From: Linnemannia hyalina
Lineage: Eukaryota; Mortierellomycota; Mortierellomycetes; Mortierellales; Mortierellaceae
Direction: 5' to 3'
Length of the DNA: 64,000 bases
Assembly: GCA_019671135.1 (NCBI GenBank)
Contig: JAHRHY010000029.1
Location: forward strand, 186,001 to 250,000
The notes under the pieces were generated by a model. It had not been told where the DNA came from and did not search any database. It saw nothing but the letters and a program-made list of their open reading frames with translations. Positions 1 to 10,876 of the stretch are shown one piece after another (position 1 is the stretch's first letter; every line of letters starts with the position of its first letter). The position numbers and the translations under genes were made by a program.

Positions 1-263
1 AAAATGAGTCAAAAAAATTAAAACTAATCCAACAAAGTCCAGTGGAGAGCAGAGTGTACACAGGCGCGGAACAAAATTTTAGTTGTGAACAGCAACTTAA
101 TCAAGGTTTAGCTGTCCGAATTAATTATTTTGGTTGCAAGGCGCAATAAACCCTGATTAAGTTGCTGTTCACAACTAAAATTTTGTTCCGCGCCTGTGTA
201 CAGTACACTCCGCTCTCCACTGGACTTTGTTGGATTAGTTTTAATTTTTTTGCCTCATTTTGC
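1..263. repeat. Palindromic (inverted-repeat) element, MITE-like
   Basis: Bases 1-109 and 147-263 are reverse complements with few mismatches, one of which is a short GTACT-type insertion in the right arm near base 211. They are separated by about 37 bases. The outer ends read AAAATGAG and CTCATTTT. No coding potential is visible. The left arm begins exactly at the window edge, so the real end may lie outside. It sits next to a truncated LTR, perhaps inserted into it. The family is not recognised. Confidence 0.75.
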
Positions 264-278
264 TAGAAAGGCACAATA

Positions 279-408
279 GTTCATACGTAGTCTAGTTCCT
301 TAGTTAATAACTCCCTTTTATTAAACAAGACATCACAATGTAACATTTCCCTCTTCTTCCTTGTCCACTCGCCTCGTTCTTCCTTTCGTCCGCCCTCGTC
401 TTCTTACA
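279..408 (+). mobile_element. LTR fragment, 3' portion
   Basis: This stretch matches 56593-56724, the 3' part of a solo LTR with a clear target-site duplication, and ends at the same CTTCTTACA terminus. Its 5' part is missing and the palindromic element lies there instead. It cuts off the second reading frame of the non-LTR element that follows on the minus strand. The orientation is taken from the complete copy. Confidence 0.65.
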
Positions 409-685
409 CTTGTTCTGCGTAAGAGGTGTTAGAAAAGGAGAGGCCAGGATTGCGAAGGAGGAGTGCGCAGTGGGAGGACCAGACGGAGCTGTGAGTGTTG
501 AGGTATTGGTTGTAGTTGGTTTAATCAGCGGAGGTTGGCGTTGTTGACAGGTTGATTTCCTGAAGGGCCATTATGTCGAAATCCGTTTGTCGAAGCCAGG
601 TTAAAAAATGAGGTGGACCGGTAGCAATGATATTTTGAAGGTGTTGCTTACGTAGACCTCGCACGTTCAAGCTTGCGATCCGCAT
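409..685 (-). pseudogene. Non-LTR retrotransposon ORF2 start (APE-type endonuclease), truncated
   Basis: From the ATG at 685 the minus strand reads MRIASLNVRGL, followed about 30 residues later by DFDIMALQEINL. The LNVRGL and QE motifs are the first two hallmarks of the endonuclease/exonuclease/phosphatase fold used by non-LTR retrotransposons to nick target DNA; the Glu of QE is a metal ligand. One in-frame TAA follows shortly after. The sequence then stops at the LTR junction, so the remaining endonuclease and the reverse transcriptase are absent here. Confidence 0.65.
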
Positions 686-2265
686 TATTGTGATCGATTG
701 TTTTTAATTGTAGAAGTAGATCTAGTGGTAGGTCTACCTTCTTTAGTGTAGATGTTGTTGGATGCTTTGGTGATGGTCTTAGCTGCTGTGGCAACCGCGG
801 TCTTGGTTACTGCGCGTCTTGTCCTGGTCCGGGTTGCTGTAGAAACGGCCGTAGCATCCTCCATGGGGAGGTCATTGTTGTCAGAGGGGGTGGGGTGCTC
901 AGTACTGTAGGCAGCTCTGTCAAGGTCTCCCAGGTCATCTCTCTCCAAGCTGAAGTCCTCATCAAAGGCCTCTTCTCCATTATCCTGAGCTTGATCTTGA
1001 CATTCGCTCATAGTGATGTCATCTTTGGGTGAATTGGAAGGAGAAACCACTAACTGGGACTGAGAGGTCACGTTGGTAGCGGTCAAAGCGGGTTGGGTGT
1101 TTGAAGATGCATCAGGTTGCGAAGAAGCAGAAGGAGTAGTGGAGGAAGAGGAAGGAGAAGAAGAGGAAGAAGTTGAAGGAGAAGAATCAGAAGAAGAGAA
1201 ATGATGAGAAGAAGGAGAAGAGAAAGAAAAAGAGGAAGAAGAAGGAGAAGAGGAGGAAGAAGAGGAGCTAGGAGCGGAAGGGGAGTCAGTGGAGGAGGTG
1301 GAAGTGGATTGCCCTCTCACAGGCATCTTACCTTTCGCTCTCTTTGCATCTCTGGCTGAGAATCTCGAGCAAGTGAAACTGACATGACCGTTGGCGTTGC
1401 ACGTACTGCAGACAATAGCCAAACGCTTGGGGCATTGAAGGAGGAGGTGTCCGTATCCCTTGCAATAGTTGCAGAAGGGTGTGGCTCTGATCCAGCTGAT
1501 TCGGCAAGGCCTTTTCTGGCGGTTGCCCAAGGATAGCAGGCGGTCGATCTTGAAGTCATCTGCAGTGTTGTCACTCTTGACATAAACAGCGAACTGGCTG
1601 CGAGCCTCGTGGTTGCCGTTGGGGGTGGAGAACAGGGGGATCTCGATCTTAATGACTTTGCCCATTTTCTTGACGTCCTCAAAATACCAAGAGCAGAACT
1701 GCTCCAGGTGGATGCCAAAATCAAGGGAAGTCTGGAACTGGCAGTCCGTGAATACGAAACGGGTGATAATTGGGGAACAGTCGATGAAAGGGGAGCGAAC
1801 TGCTTGTCGCCGACAGTAATTGGGGTAGTGGAGACAACCGTAGTATCCAAAGATTCGTGGTACACAATTTCGATGCGGTGGTGGACATTATCAGCGCAAG
1901 GGAAGGCCATGTTGCTGAGAATATGGAGAGGTGCTATGTCATCATGGGCTTTGAATAAGGCTGAATGGGTGGATCTGACTGCATCCGAAAATGCACCAGA
2001 AGAAATGATTTTGGGGACAATGTATGCCACAGCTCTTGGGTTCACCAGGTCGCCCAGGCGAGCTCCCCTTTGGTGCAAGAGCAGCAGCAAGGTGATCCTC
2101 TTCAGGGTCGGTGAACACTGAATGAATGAGAAGTTTATTGTTACTACGGGTTCCAGCTGCCATGGAGGCATAGGAGGGAGATGGTGGAGACCCGATTGAG
2201 GGCAGGGGATGAGAGGGTGGGTCGCCATCTCCGTGTTGGTGTTGATGTTGCTGTTGGGTTGGCAT
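685..2265 (-). pseudogene. Non-LTR retrotransposon ORF1 (gag-like, CCHC zinc knuckles)
   Basis: The protein begins MPTQQQHQH at 2265 and is spread over three frames, so at least two frameshifts are present (near 2060 and near 1760). The last 326 residues (1665 to 685) are open. They contain two knuckles of the pattern C-x2-C-x4-H-x4-C (CNYCKGYGH...C and CSTCNANGH...C), then a long Ser/Pro-rich and acidic tail. Proteins of this kind bind element RNA during retrotransposition. The comparison copy at 56 kb keeps the frame through the first break (ALAPKGARLGD), which supports calling it a lesion. Its stop overlaps the next frame's start as TAATG at 687-683. Confidence 0.7.
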
Positions 2266-2369
2266 TGTGGAAAAGGTTTTGAGTCCATTGTGAGATGTGT
2301 GGAAGGTACATCTCCGTTCATCACTGCTGGCAATGAAGAATATGTATGCATTATATTAAGGGGCCAGAT

Positions 2370-2375
2370 CACGTG
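2370..2375. promoter_or_regulatory. CACGTG E-box upstream of the 2601 gene
   Basis: A palindromic ATCACGTGAT lies about 225 bases before the ATG at 2601. CACGTG is the usual site for bHLH factors in fungi. A TGACGTAG (half CRE) follows near 2511. Single short sites occur by chance, so this is only a candidate. Confidence 0.25.
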
Positions 2376-2600
2376 ATTAAGGCCTTATATGATATCCTCT
2401 ATAGCATGGATGCAGCCACAGAGTATGCTCTAGGGGAGGTTTGACTGTACTAACGGGGAACAAAAACGAGTAGAGAAGATATCAGAGACGACGAAGAAAA
2501 ATTGAAAGTATGACGTAGGCCAAAAATTCAAGCCTTTTTAAAGTAATCCTTTTTAAAAATTGTTGTTACAATTACCCATACGCTAGAACATTTCGACACG

Positions 2601-3014
2601 ATGAATGCATACGACGTGGTAGTTTACTCACGAAAAGGAGAATTACACCCGGAGATTAAGGGAGTTTTGGAGAGAATCTTTGAAACATGTCACAACATCA
2701 ACTACTTTACAACAAGTGCAAGCGATGAAGAATGTGTGCAACAAACGAAAGAATTTGCAAGGACACACCAGGTTCCCGGCTTCTTCATCATCAGCGATGG
2801 TTTGATGAAAGGTGAGAAGCCCTATGTGTCGGTGTACATCAAGTTCAAGAGCGACAATTGGGATGATTCCGTTCGACTTCCTGCAACTAAGGGTCCAGTG
2901 GGAACGATAGCCGTGGCGGGGATGATCGGCAATAGATCGCAAGCTGAACTAGTGGATGAAGCAACTTACTGGGAAGATGGCATCCTAGACTTCGAGGGAT
3001 ACGATGGGTATTGA
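2601..3014 (+). CDS. Hypothetical 137-residue protein
   Basis: A single-exon frame begins with ATG in good context (cgacacgATGa) and ends GYDGY. I do not recognise a family. The protein is acidic, without signal peptide or membrane segment. It has two cysteines (in TCHN and ECVQ), a hydrophobic core segment around VPGFFIIS, and a Gly-rich piece around residues 103-112. It is not low in complexity and its codon use resembles the other intact genes here, which argues for a real gene. The retrotransposon remnant ends about 315 bases upstream; a pyrimidine-rich leader of the broken Crinkler gene begins directly downstream. Confidence 0.5.
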   Translation: MNAYDVVVYSRKGELHPEIKGVLERIFETCHNINYFTTSASDEECVQQTKEFARTHQVPGFFIISDGLMKGEKPYVSVYIKFKSDNWDDSVRLPATKGPVGTIAVAGMIGNRSQAELVDEATYWEDGILDFEGYDGY

Positions 3015-3054
3015 GATTGCATTCTTCAGGCCTTTTAAAACGTACCGCCACTAT

Positions 3055-3500
3055 GAAGCTTATAATCTCTCTTTCACCGCCTTTGCCATCACCTAATTCC
3101 TTTCTCTGTCACTCCCACGCTCACACTTCCCACATCTCTTGTCTTTCCTCTGCCTTTTTTTCTCACCTCCATTACAATTGCCATCGCTCCCACGCTCGTT
3201 TGCTTCTCACTACCCGCTTTCTTTTTGCCACCATTTCCACACCTTCATCGCCTTTACCATCAATCAATTCCTTTCACACGCTTCATCCTTTTCACATTTC
3301 TTTTTTTGCCACCGCTCCCACGCTCTTTCTTACCTATTTCTTTGCCACAACACCCGCGCCTCCCGTTCTTTTCCTTTGCCACCACTCCCACGCCCTTCTC
3401 TTCTTTACATTCATCACCACATTCATTTCATCTCTCACGTTCTTTTATCTTCCTTTTCGCTCTTTATTACTTGTCAACCTTCTCTCTTTCATCTTCAGTC
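3055..3500 (+). promoter_or_regulatory. Pyrimidine-rich upstream region of the Crinkler copy
   Basis: About 450 bases with a strong C+T bias on the plus strand precede the Crinkler start. They carry recurring phrases such as 'ttgccac...ctcccacgctc', spaced roughly 50-70 bases apart, so the region probably grew by imperfect tandem duplication. Similar C/T-rich leaders stand before the small frame at 24.15 kb. Open frames across it are compositional artefacts. Confidence 0.45.
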
Positions 3501-3506
3501 TATTCA

Positions 3507-6411
3507 ATGCTTCGCAACACCATGACCGATAACCACTTGACCCTGTTCTGTCTTGTTGATGGAGAGGCTACCTCCAACGCGTTTCCTGCCGAGATTGAGT
3601 CAATCACGACAATCGGTGACCTCAAGAAGCTCATCAAGGCTGAGCAGAGTCCTGACTTTGACGACAATGTTGCAAACAAGCTCACCCTCTGGCGCGTTTT
3701 CATCCCCGAGGTCAAGCAATCCTCCACCATCACGGTTGATGCTCTCGATGATAAGACAGAATTGGACAAACCAAGGACTCCACTCTCTGAACTCTTTCGC
3801 GAAATTCCTGAAGACAACACCTACGTCATTGTCCAGCGACCCCCACTAGGTAATGTAGACGCGTTTTGCTCTCATCTTCATTTGCGTGTGTCAAATGTAC
3901 TAACTTGTACACTCATCCGTTTGCACCAACATAGTTCATGTACCTGTCCCTTCTTGAGCCTTGACTCCCTCCCTGGCTCTCTTTCGGATGGTTCTCGTCC
4001 TAGCACACCGCTGTCTGGTAAGCACTTGCCTATTACCCTTGGTTTGCGTATGGCTTAAGTGCATGTATGACTTAAACCTTTTTCTCATGCAATGACCTTT
4101 GGCCTTTTTCCATTCAACCAGGTCACCTCCATGCTGACATCAAAAACACCACGGATAAGTTCTTTGCACCTGGACCAATTGCCAACTTTCTCGACGCGTT
4201 TGTGAAAGGCGAAGGGGCGCTACCCATTACATCAGGAGCCATTCATGGTTTGCCAAGGGCGTGGCGTCGCGGATTCGGAAAAGCACCAGAAACGGAAACC
4301 CGACCCAGCCTGCTGTTCATGGACCTTCTTGACCCGTCCACACCTGATTCGGAATCAAGGAATCTCTCAGCTGGATCTATTCTCGACATGGTCAAGGAAT
4401 ATAATCGATATCACATTCTTCAGTGTTCGGCGTCTCTGGTAAGCAACTTGATGCAAAGTGCGCTCTATGGTTACTACCCATCAACTCTTAAGCATAATGC
4501 TGACTATTATTTGCGCTGACTTGTGCTCGTGTTGGCTGTGGCAAGACCCGTGCTGTCATCAAGCTCCTGTCTCAGCACTGGGGTTTCTACTTCAGCGCTG
4601 CCGATGACGACTGGGGATCCGACATGATGACACTTTATGGTTCCGTCCGCGATCACTTGAAGGATCTCCAGGCATCCTACACCGTCGTGGATCTCAAGGC
4701 CAACAACGCCTATGCTCGGAAGATAACTCTTTTGCTGTTTCTCTCTTGGCTTCTCGTCTTCAAGCACTGCTTGAGCGTCCTCGGTGACAGCGAGACATTT
4801 GCCAGTGCTCGGTGGGCTCTCCTGCAGGTGTGCCCTCATGTGCTGTTCCGTGACATTTTCAACGCGCTGTTCCTCAAGTTACTTGATCTTCAACATCACG
4901 GCTTGAACCCTCTCTCGCTGCTAATCCGCAACGTGTACGAGGATGCGAAGGGACTCCTTGTCGAGCGCGGATGTCTACCAAAGATCAAGGATGACACCAG
5001 ACTCCTAGTCATCAACGATGAGGCACAGTTCCTTGGTGACCAGTTCAATGGCTCTTTCCAGTCGAAATCCTCTTCGGAGGACTCTTTACGACCGCTGCTG
5101 TCCCTAATCCTACACGCGTTTCGAGACATCGGTCAGCATCAGCTCACGCTTGTCACCTGTGGCACTGGCTTGAGCATCAATACCCTTTTCTGGGTTCAGA
5201 GCTCTGGCTCAGGCCTTAAGGATAGCTCAACCAACCTTGAGGTAAGCAAGTCGGCGTGGTTGATGCTGTCTGTTTTTATTGCCATTTCTGTTTATTGTTT
5301 GTCGCTATTACATTTCTTGACAACCTTTCTCCTATTTCTTTTTTGTCTACATGATAAAACAGTGCTTTGAGTTTCCAGGGTGGATAGGTCTCGAATCGAT
5401 CAAGGCGTACGTTTCTCGAGTGCGGAGGTGCCTGCTGAATGACGAATCAAGGCGGGTCCTTGGCGAGAGTCTTCCGCAGGATGCACTCGACATGCTGTTC
5501 GACAAGTTTGTGGACCGCTATCGACCAGCCATCGTTCCCGTTCGTACGTACCCGTTTGTACCAATTGAGATGAGGACAAGGAAAAGGCCAGAAAATGACC
5601 ATGTGCTTATCCCATATAATTTTTTCCTTTTGTCTCTAGGAGAAAATCGTGGAGCACAGCGAGCATGGCTCATGGAAGGCACCCATCGAGGGCACGGAAG
5701 ACAAGCTCGTTGCATGGGAGCACAGGACCATCAAAGGCAATCTCTGCCGCGAACTCGACCACCTTGACCAAAAGCACAAAGACGCGCGCCATGACAAGTC
5801 TGTGAAGACTGTCCTCGACATTCTCGGCTTCTACTTTTATTGGCGCTGCTTTCGGGGCGAACACACCCTTGAGATCGAAAGCTGTCACCGTTGTCGACGA
5901 GCCATTCGTATTCAAGGCGGTGGAGAACTACTTCACCGCGACGGACCCAGGTTTTCAAACGGCTCTCAAGGAGTTGATGGATCGGACGGACGCAGCCGCT
6001 CAGGGAAACATCTTTGGACGGTACATGATGACCGTTTTCAGCGAGACATTCAAATCGCGACGTCTCTCTGATTGACCTCATCAGCCCCCGATCTTGGAGA
6101 TGTGCCCTGGCCTTGTCGGCGAGGTGGAGATTGTTGGCTGGAGAGAACCTGCACTCCTGCTATGTACGACCCATGAGATGATGTCGATGGAGGAGTTTAT
6201 GGACGCACATGTCAACCACCATTCAACTCGCAACAACACGCCTGTCGCTCCGTTCTTCTTCCCCAGCAATAAGCCGTCGGGACCAGACATGGTGTTCTTC
6301 ATCCGAATCGACGGTCGCAGGATGGTGCCTGTCTTTGTGCAGAAATTGGCAAAAGAGGAAAGTAGTGTTGAAGGTAGACTGGCAAAGACAATAAAGTGGA
6401 TTTACGAATAA
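3507..6411 (+). pseudogene. Crinkler (CRN) effector gene, copy 1, broken
   Basis: The N-terminus (ATG 3507, or 3522) has the ubiquitin-like Crinkler header, with LTLFCLVDG near the start and a LTLWRV variant of the LFLAK-type motif, followed by TYVIVQRPP. Later exons read FLDAFVKGEGALPITSG, a P-loop GCGKTRAV near 4545, LLVINDEAQF (Walker B-like) near 5005, and a C-terminal part ending in the HVNHHSTRNNTPVAPFFF region. Crinklers are intracellular effectors of oomycetes and some fungi. Probable introns lie at 3850, 4018, 4440, 5241 and 5542. Lesions: the FGVSG segment before the P-loop is out of frame near 4425; no AG acceptor is visible just before the P-loop exon; a deletion and frameshift lie near 5880; an in-frame TGA is at 6073-6075; and the tail after VFVQ is replaced. 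A close inverted copy lies at 32.8-34.4 kb. Confidence 0.75.
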
Positions 6412-6982
6412 GATCCAGCGGTACGAGGATACATTGGACCTGAGGGGTGCAACGCAAAATAAGAAAGATAATTAACAGCGGAGTCGATAAAATGAAGGTT
6501 CAAGTCCACTTTCCGAAGGTCAGAACCATATATGCCGCCGCACCCGTCCTATTTTTCCTTGGAAGATTGTCTCATGCTCACCGCAGAAAATGAGTTATTT
6601 TCCAACGAAGATAACACATTTATGCTCATTGCTTGACGGATAGTAGCGTGCATAAGGAGAAGTATGTGTATTGTGTGGAAGTGGCGGACAGGACGAAAGT
6701 AGAAATAACTATTGTTTTGATCAAGAAATCTCTGATGTGTGTATGAGAGTTGCCACCAATTCCATGCGTACAAAATGAAAGCCCAGTCTTTGTCTGACTT
6801 TATTCTTCTTTCTTCCCTCTCACCCTTGTCATCCAGACCGACCATTCTGCCCGCTCGCCATCAGTTTCTCCTTTTTCATTTATCGTCTTCTATCTACTAC
6901 CACGCCACTTACCGCGGGCCTGGTAGTGCTCTCTCACGTCACACACTCACCATTACTGAGTCAACCATTTCTTTTAACATCC
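6412..6982. other. Intergenic, nothing recognised
   Basis: No coding signal or repeat was seen between the Crinkler relic and the zinc-finger gene. The last 150 bases are C/T-rich, as expected for a leader in this genome. Confidence 0.5.
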
Positions 6983-7414
6983 ATGAGACTATATTGCACG
7001 GTGCCCGCTTGCAAGAAGTCATTCGTCAGCAAGAACTCCTTGGATCACCATGTCAACCGCGTTCACTCGGGTCAACGGTTCCTCTGCCCTGAAAACAACT
7101 GCGCCAAGTCTTATGGAGCAAAATCGGACTTGTTAGAGCACAGCAGACGGCACCATGGCATATACTTGTGCCAATTTAAAGACTGCCGGCAACGCTTCGA
7201 GGACCAGGGTAGCTTTCATACTCACCATCAGACACATATGAACTATGAATGCTCCGCTGTTGGCTGCAATTCGTCATACGCCACCAAAGATGGTCTTCAG
7301 AGGCATACCAAGCGCAAGCACCGCAGCCGTACACCTGGTGATGATGAAACCGAAACCTCCTGTGTCCGCGCTCCGTCACCAGAGCCCATTCCAGGCTCCC
7401 CTGATGGTAAGTGA
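6983..7414 (+). CDS. C2H2 zinc-finger protein, four fingers
   Basis: From the ATG at 6983 the frame starts MRLYCTVPACKKSF. Four classical C-x4-C-x12-H-x3/4-H fingers follow back to back, beginning YCTVPAC, FLCPENNC, YLCQFKDC and YECSAVGC. Their linkers and the C-x4-C spacing resemble TFIIIA/Zap1-type DNA-binding fingers. The last 35 residues are basic, then Ser/Pro/Glu-rich. An upstream in-frame ATG at 6926 would add 19 residues without motif; I prefer 6983 because the first finger follows at once. The stop overlaps a GGTAAGTGA sequence that looks like a splice donor, so the true C-terminus could be longer. AATAAA lies near 7459. The likely role is a sequence-specific nuclear DNA-binding protein with unknown target. 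Confidence 0.65.
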   Translation: MRLYCTVPACKKSFVSKNSLDHHVNRVHSGQRFLCPENNCAKSYGAKSDLLEHSRRHHGIYLCQFKDCRQRFEDQGSFHTHHQTHMNYECSAVGCNSSYATKDGLQRHTKRKHRSRTPGDDETETSCVRAPSPEPIPGSPDGK

Positions 7415-7742
7415 AAGCCCAGATTTACAGCACACTGCGATGAACAAGCAAGACTCGGAATAAAGTGTATGATGAATAATGAGTTTTATTATAGAAGAGA
7501 GAGTGGCAGGGAAGGGAAAAAGAGTGTGCAGGGGAGAGAAGGCAGGAAGCAGGAAGATGGTTGCAGACTGAGGAACGAGAACAGGAGGACAGGAGGTCTA
7601 TATATACCAAAGTGAATGAACAAAGAAAGGACGGGGCAGGGTCTGGAATGTGCGTGGAAGCAGAAATGAAGAAAGTGAATGACGAATGGCGGGGGCAAAT
7701 GGGCGAGGAGAGGAAAAAGGGCAACTAGCTAATGACAGGCCT

Positions 7743-9814
7743 AGACCAACAGATTGGCAACATCAGATTGGTAGCGGATCATGTGACGAACATGAAATCC
7801 GCGACGCTTTTAAGCTCCAAGAGTTGGAACTTGTTCTTGAGGAAACCCGGCAAGCGAGAGCCAAAACATGGCACATACACTATTGTCTGCGTTGGAAAGC
7901 AAGATTTTAAGTAGAAGGTAATCAACCTATCACTGAATAGCATTCAAGATCACCGTTGTTCATGCCGCGTCTCTGATTCAGGGTACACCAATTCAGCTAC
8001 ATACGGAAAATATCGTTTTTCCTCTGGGAGCGTCTGTGGTCGACAATGTTGTACAGGTATGTACGAGTTTATTCACGCAAACGTTGCTTTGATGGTTGGT
8101 TGGTAGTTTGGGAAGTAACCTGTGAACCATGAAATTCTATAGATTGCGGGAAAACCAGCTACTCCCTTAGCATGGCTTGACAACTTTACTCCTCTGAGTA
8201 CACAGCAAAAAAACAACTATTTCAAGCTTCTGGATCTGAACTATCAAATTGGCACTGCCTTCGACGCAGGAAGAATGTGCAGCGGGAATGGATGCGCAGC
8301 GCCAATAACCTGGCGAAATGTTGGGCTTGGAGCAGGAAAGAAGGCAAGATATTTTCAGAGCAAGATTTTATGTAGCAGATGCAGTAGTCGCAATAGGACC
8401 CACAAGGTAAATTATACTGATTAATCACATATCCTGAGCATGCCATTTATGCCATGAGAATATTGTGCTAATGTACTACTCTGAAAAAAGTTCAAGGAAG
8501 AGTACGGCCTTGAAGGAGATAGGTTGCTGACGTATATGCAACAACTCGCTCCAAACAGTCAGCTGCCAGAAGGTGTGGAAAACTCCATCTGCACAAACTG
8601 CTCGTGCAGACAGGATCAAGAGAACTCGCGCCTTATTCTTGGCAACTCGATCAACACTCCGCTGCGGTTCTTTAGCTATTGCAACAGTTGCGACAGAGAA
8701 CAGCAAGCCAGACGACGACAGGAACCCATGGCCAAGTTCAATGTATGGATCAGGGCCCGGCTTCGAGACTTTGAGTCTCGAGACTCTGCTCTGCACACGA
8801 TAATGACGGTGGCTGTACAAGGCTTCTGTTTTGGACCTGCAGCATACAACTCCAGAGAAGGCTTGTATCTTCGCAACATGGCCAAGGAAGTATCACCAAA
8901 ATGCTTCTGGTGGGACTCCAACTCACGGCCACAGCCGGCAGTGCCGTTTGTCCTACGAAAAAGTTTACAGCTGACCGCACCGTGTTTCATGAGGGACGCG
9001 CTCTGGGGTATGGAGCAAAGGGGCGGCTCCTGGTGGCCAGCTCGGAGTTTGCTAATTGGTAAGGGTGGAAAAGTGAGTTCGGACATTCTGTAATTCTTCG
9101 AGTTCATGGAAAATAACGCGGACGCTGCATCTGGTTGATGAATTACGATAGCTTTCTCATGGACCGGACACTCGCTCAGAGGATCCAATATCTGAATAAG
9201 ATCGAAGAAGAATGGGAGGAGGGCGTCAAATGGGCGGACCAAGTCATTCGAGAGCTTCGGGACGGATTTGAACCCTCGAAATGGGAGGACGTAGTTTGGA
9301 CGAACGACTGGGAGAATCGCTGGAACGTCTTTGTTAAAAACAAGGCTTTCAGTGGACACAAGGAGCGCGTTGTGTGGAGCAAGCACGAATGGCGTTTTTT
9401 CGTCGAGAGGTGCCAAGGACGCTCGTTAGTGACTGGACAAGTTCTTGAAGGAAGAGCCTGCCATGTCGACAGGGTTTTCAACTCTGACAGCTATTCAGTC
9501 AAGAACTGCCTCACGATCGAACAAGGTCTCAATTTTGCAAAGCGCGACATGCTGGAGTTCCAGACCTCCAACAGCTTCAGTGGTCGGTGCAAACTTCAGT
9601 ATGGAGTTCAAAAATTGCGCAATGCTGTTAGAGAACTGCTTGAGCACAGCTGGCCGCTTCGTGATAGGTATGATATGGTGTTGTTTCTTCGTGCCAAGGA
9701 TCCGTAAAGCATACCACCTAACATTACATTCAATTTAGCTGGCCGAACCGTGTAGAGACAATGAAGACATTCAACTACCCTTGGAAGGCGGCAATTCCGA
9801 CCGGACCCTGCTGA
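7743..9814 (+). CDS. Multi-exon gene of unknown function with Cys clusters
   Basis: Coding blocks in sequence: 7743-7915 (MTGLDQQIGNIRL..., join to the next block unclear because of TAG just after it), about 7955-8056, 8143-8406 (starts IAGKPATPLAWLDNF), 8491-about 9060, 9152-9667 (FLMDRTLAQRI...), and 9739-9814 (SWPNRVETM... to TGA). The joins 8056/8143, 8406/8491 and 9667/9739 keep phase with good GT-AG borders. The join near 9060/9152 does not keep phase with the donors I can see, so this may be a damaged gene. The third and fourth blocks have CSGNGC...CSRC and CTNCSC...CNSCD pairs, suggesting two zinc ribbons. The rest is helical and rich in Trp/Arg/Glu. I do not recognise the family. Confidence 0.45.
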
Positions 9815-10876
9815 CACAGCAAGGTAAGCATGATGTACTAGAAGAAGCGGGCTGTTAGCAATCTCAGATTCAGTTTCATTGCGCCTGATGTCTTGAAGTA
9901 ATTCTTTCAATAGATCTCTGAAAACATCATTCTTTGACAGTGTGCTAATCCCAGGCTGAGCACTTGAAAAATAGTGCAAGCACGATCACTTTGCTTTGCA
10001 AATATCAAATGCCAAGATCAGATCTACGAACGGTAATAGAATCATCAGATGCACATGAAGCAGTGCCAAACGCTTTCGACAAAAAATGCTTGTGACGCCC
10101 TCGGAACGGTGTCTACCCCTGCACTGCAGCTCACCACCTCTCTTCCTCTAACAGCACATACATTATCATGGTCATCGCATACCCCGCCATGACTGCTAGG
10201 TCGCAAGCACGCCCCGACATAAAGTACAATTTCTATCCCCGACCTGGTTGCAGCATCAAGCGCCCGACACAGGCTAAAGTCTCCATGGACAAGAGAAACA
10301 TTCACTATATCATCCCAGAGATCCAGATAGCCGTCTTCAATGGCACCAAGGCACGCGTGAAGCGGCAGCCAGAGCACATGCAGGAAGTAGGGAGTCACAA
10401 GACGACCTGGCTATAGCCTTAAGTTGCAATTGTTCAATGTCGCACAGCATCAATCAGCCCCATTTGTATATAGCCCAATAAATTACTCCACAGACGATCT
10501 TCAGGACAAATAGGTAGGAACTCGCGCCTGTCATCCTAATTTCAAGCCAACTACGGCAGAACCAGGACTATGGAATACAGGGTAAGGTAATAAGGAAATG
10601 GAAGCTGAAATCACTAAATATAAAAACCTCAACATCCGCCCGTTCTTTAGAAAGAGGAGGTCGTCCTTTGATTTAGACACACAACCTATTTTTTGAAATT
10701 TTGCTGTGCGTCTTGCTTTTTGACTTGAATTGCTAAGAGTTAATATCAGGTTCTGACAGTGAGAGAGTATGTTTGTGAGTGCATGTGTGGGTGCGCGTCT
10801 TACTACCAAGACTTTCCCCCGCAATCAACTCACACACCCTTACCCAGGCATCCAAAAGAGAGAGAACATTACCTAC
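9815..10876. other. Intergenic with a possible Crinkler-tail remnant
   Basis: Near 10155-10230 the plus strand reads TYIIMVIAYPAM, which resembles the IYISMVVAYPM segment of the Crinkler C-terminus at 11.0 kb; a short open frame (10168-10416) follows. The similarity is short and could be a diverged Crinkler tail or chance. Nothing else was recognised. Confidence 0.25.

Larger units (their letters stand above)
409..2285 (-). mobile_element. Non-LTR retrotransposon, 5' part, decayed
   Basis: Reading leftward from about 2285, this holds a gag-like first frame with two CCHC zinc knuckles, then the start of a second frame of the apurinic-type endonuclease class. The rest (reverse transcriptase) is missing because an LTR lies at 408. 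A second, also broken, copy lies at 56020-56900. Both copies start to match at nearly the same base, just upstream of the first ATG, which suggests either the element's true 5' end or a shared truncation point. Confidence 0.75.

Noticed and set aside
3011..3500. Long Phe/Ser/Leu-rich open frames in the Crinkler leader
   Set aside because: They come from pyrimidine-rich sequence read in several overlapping frames; none has a motif.
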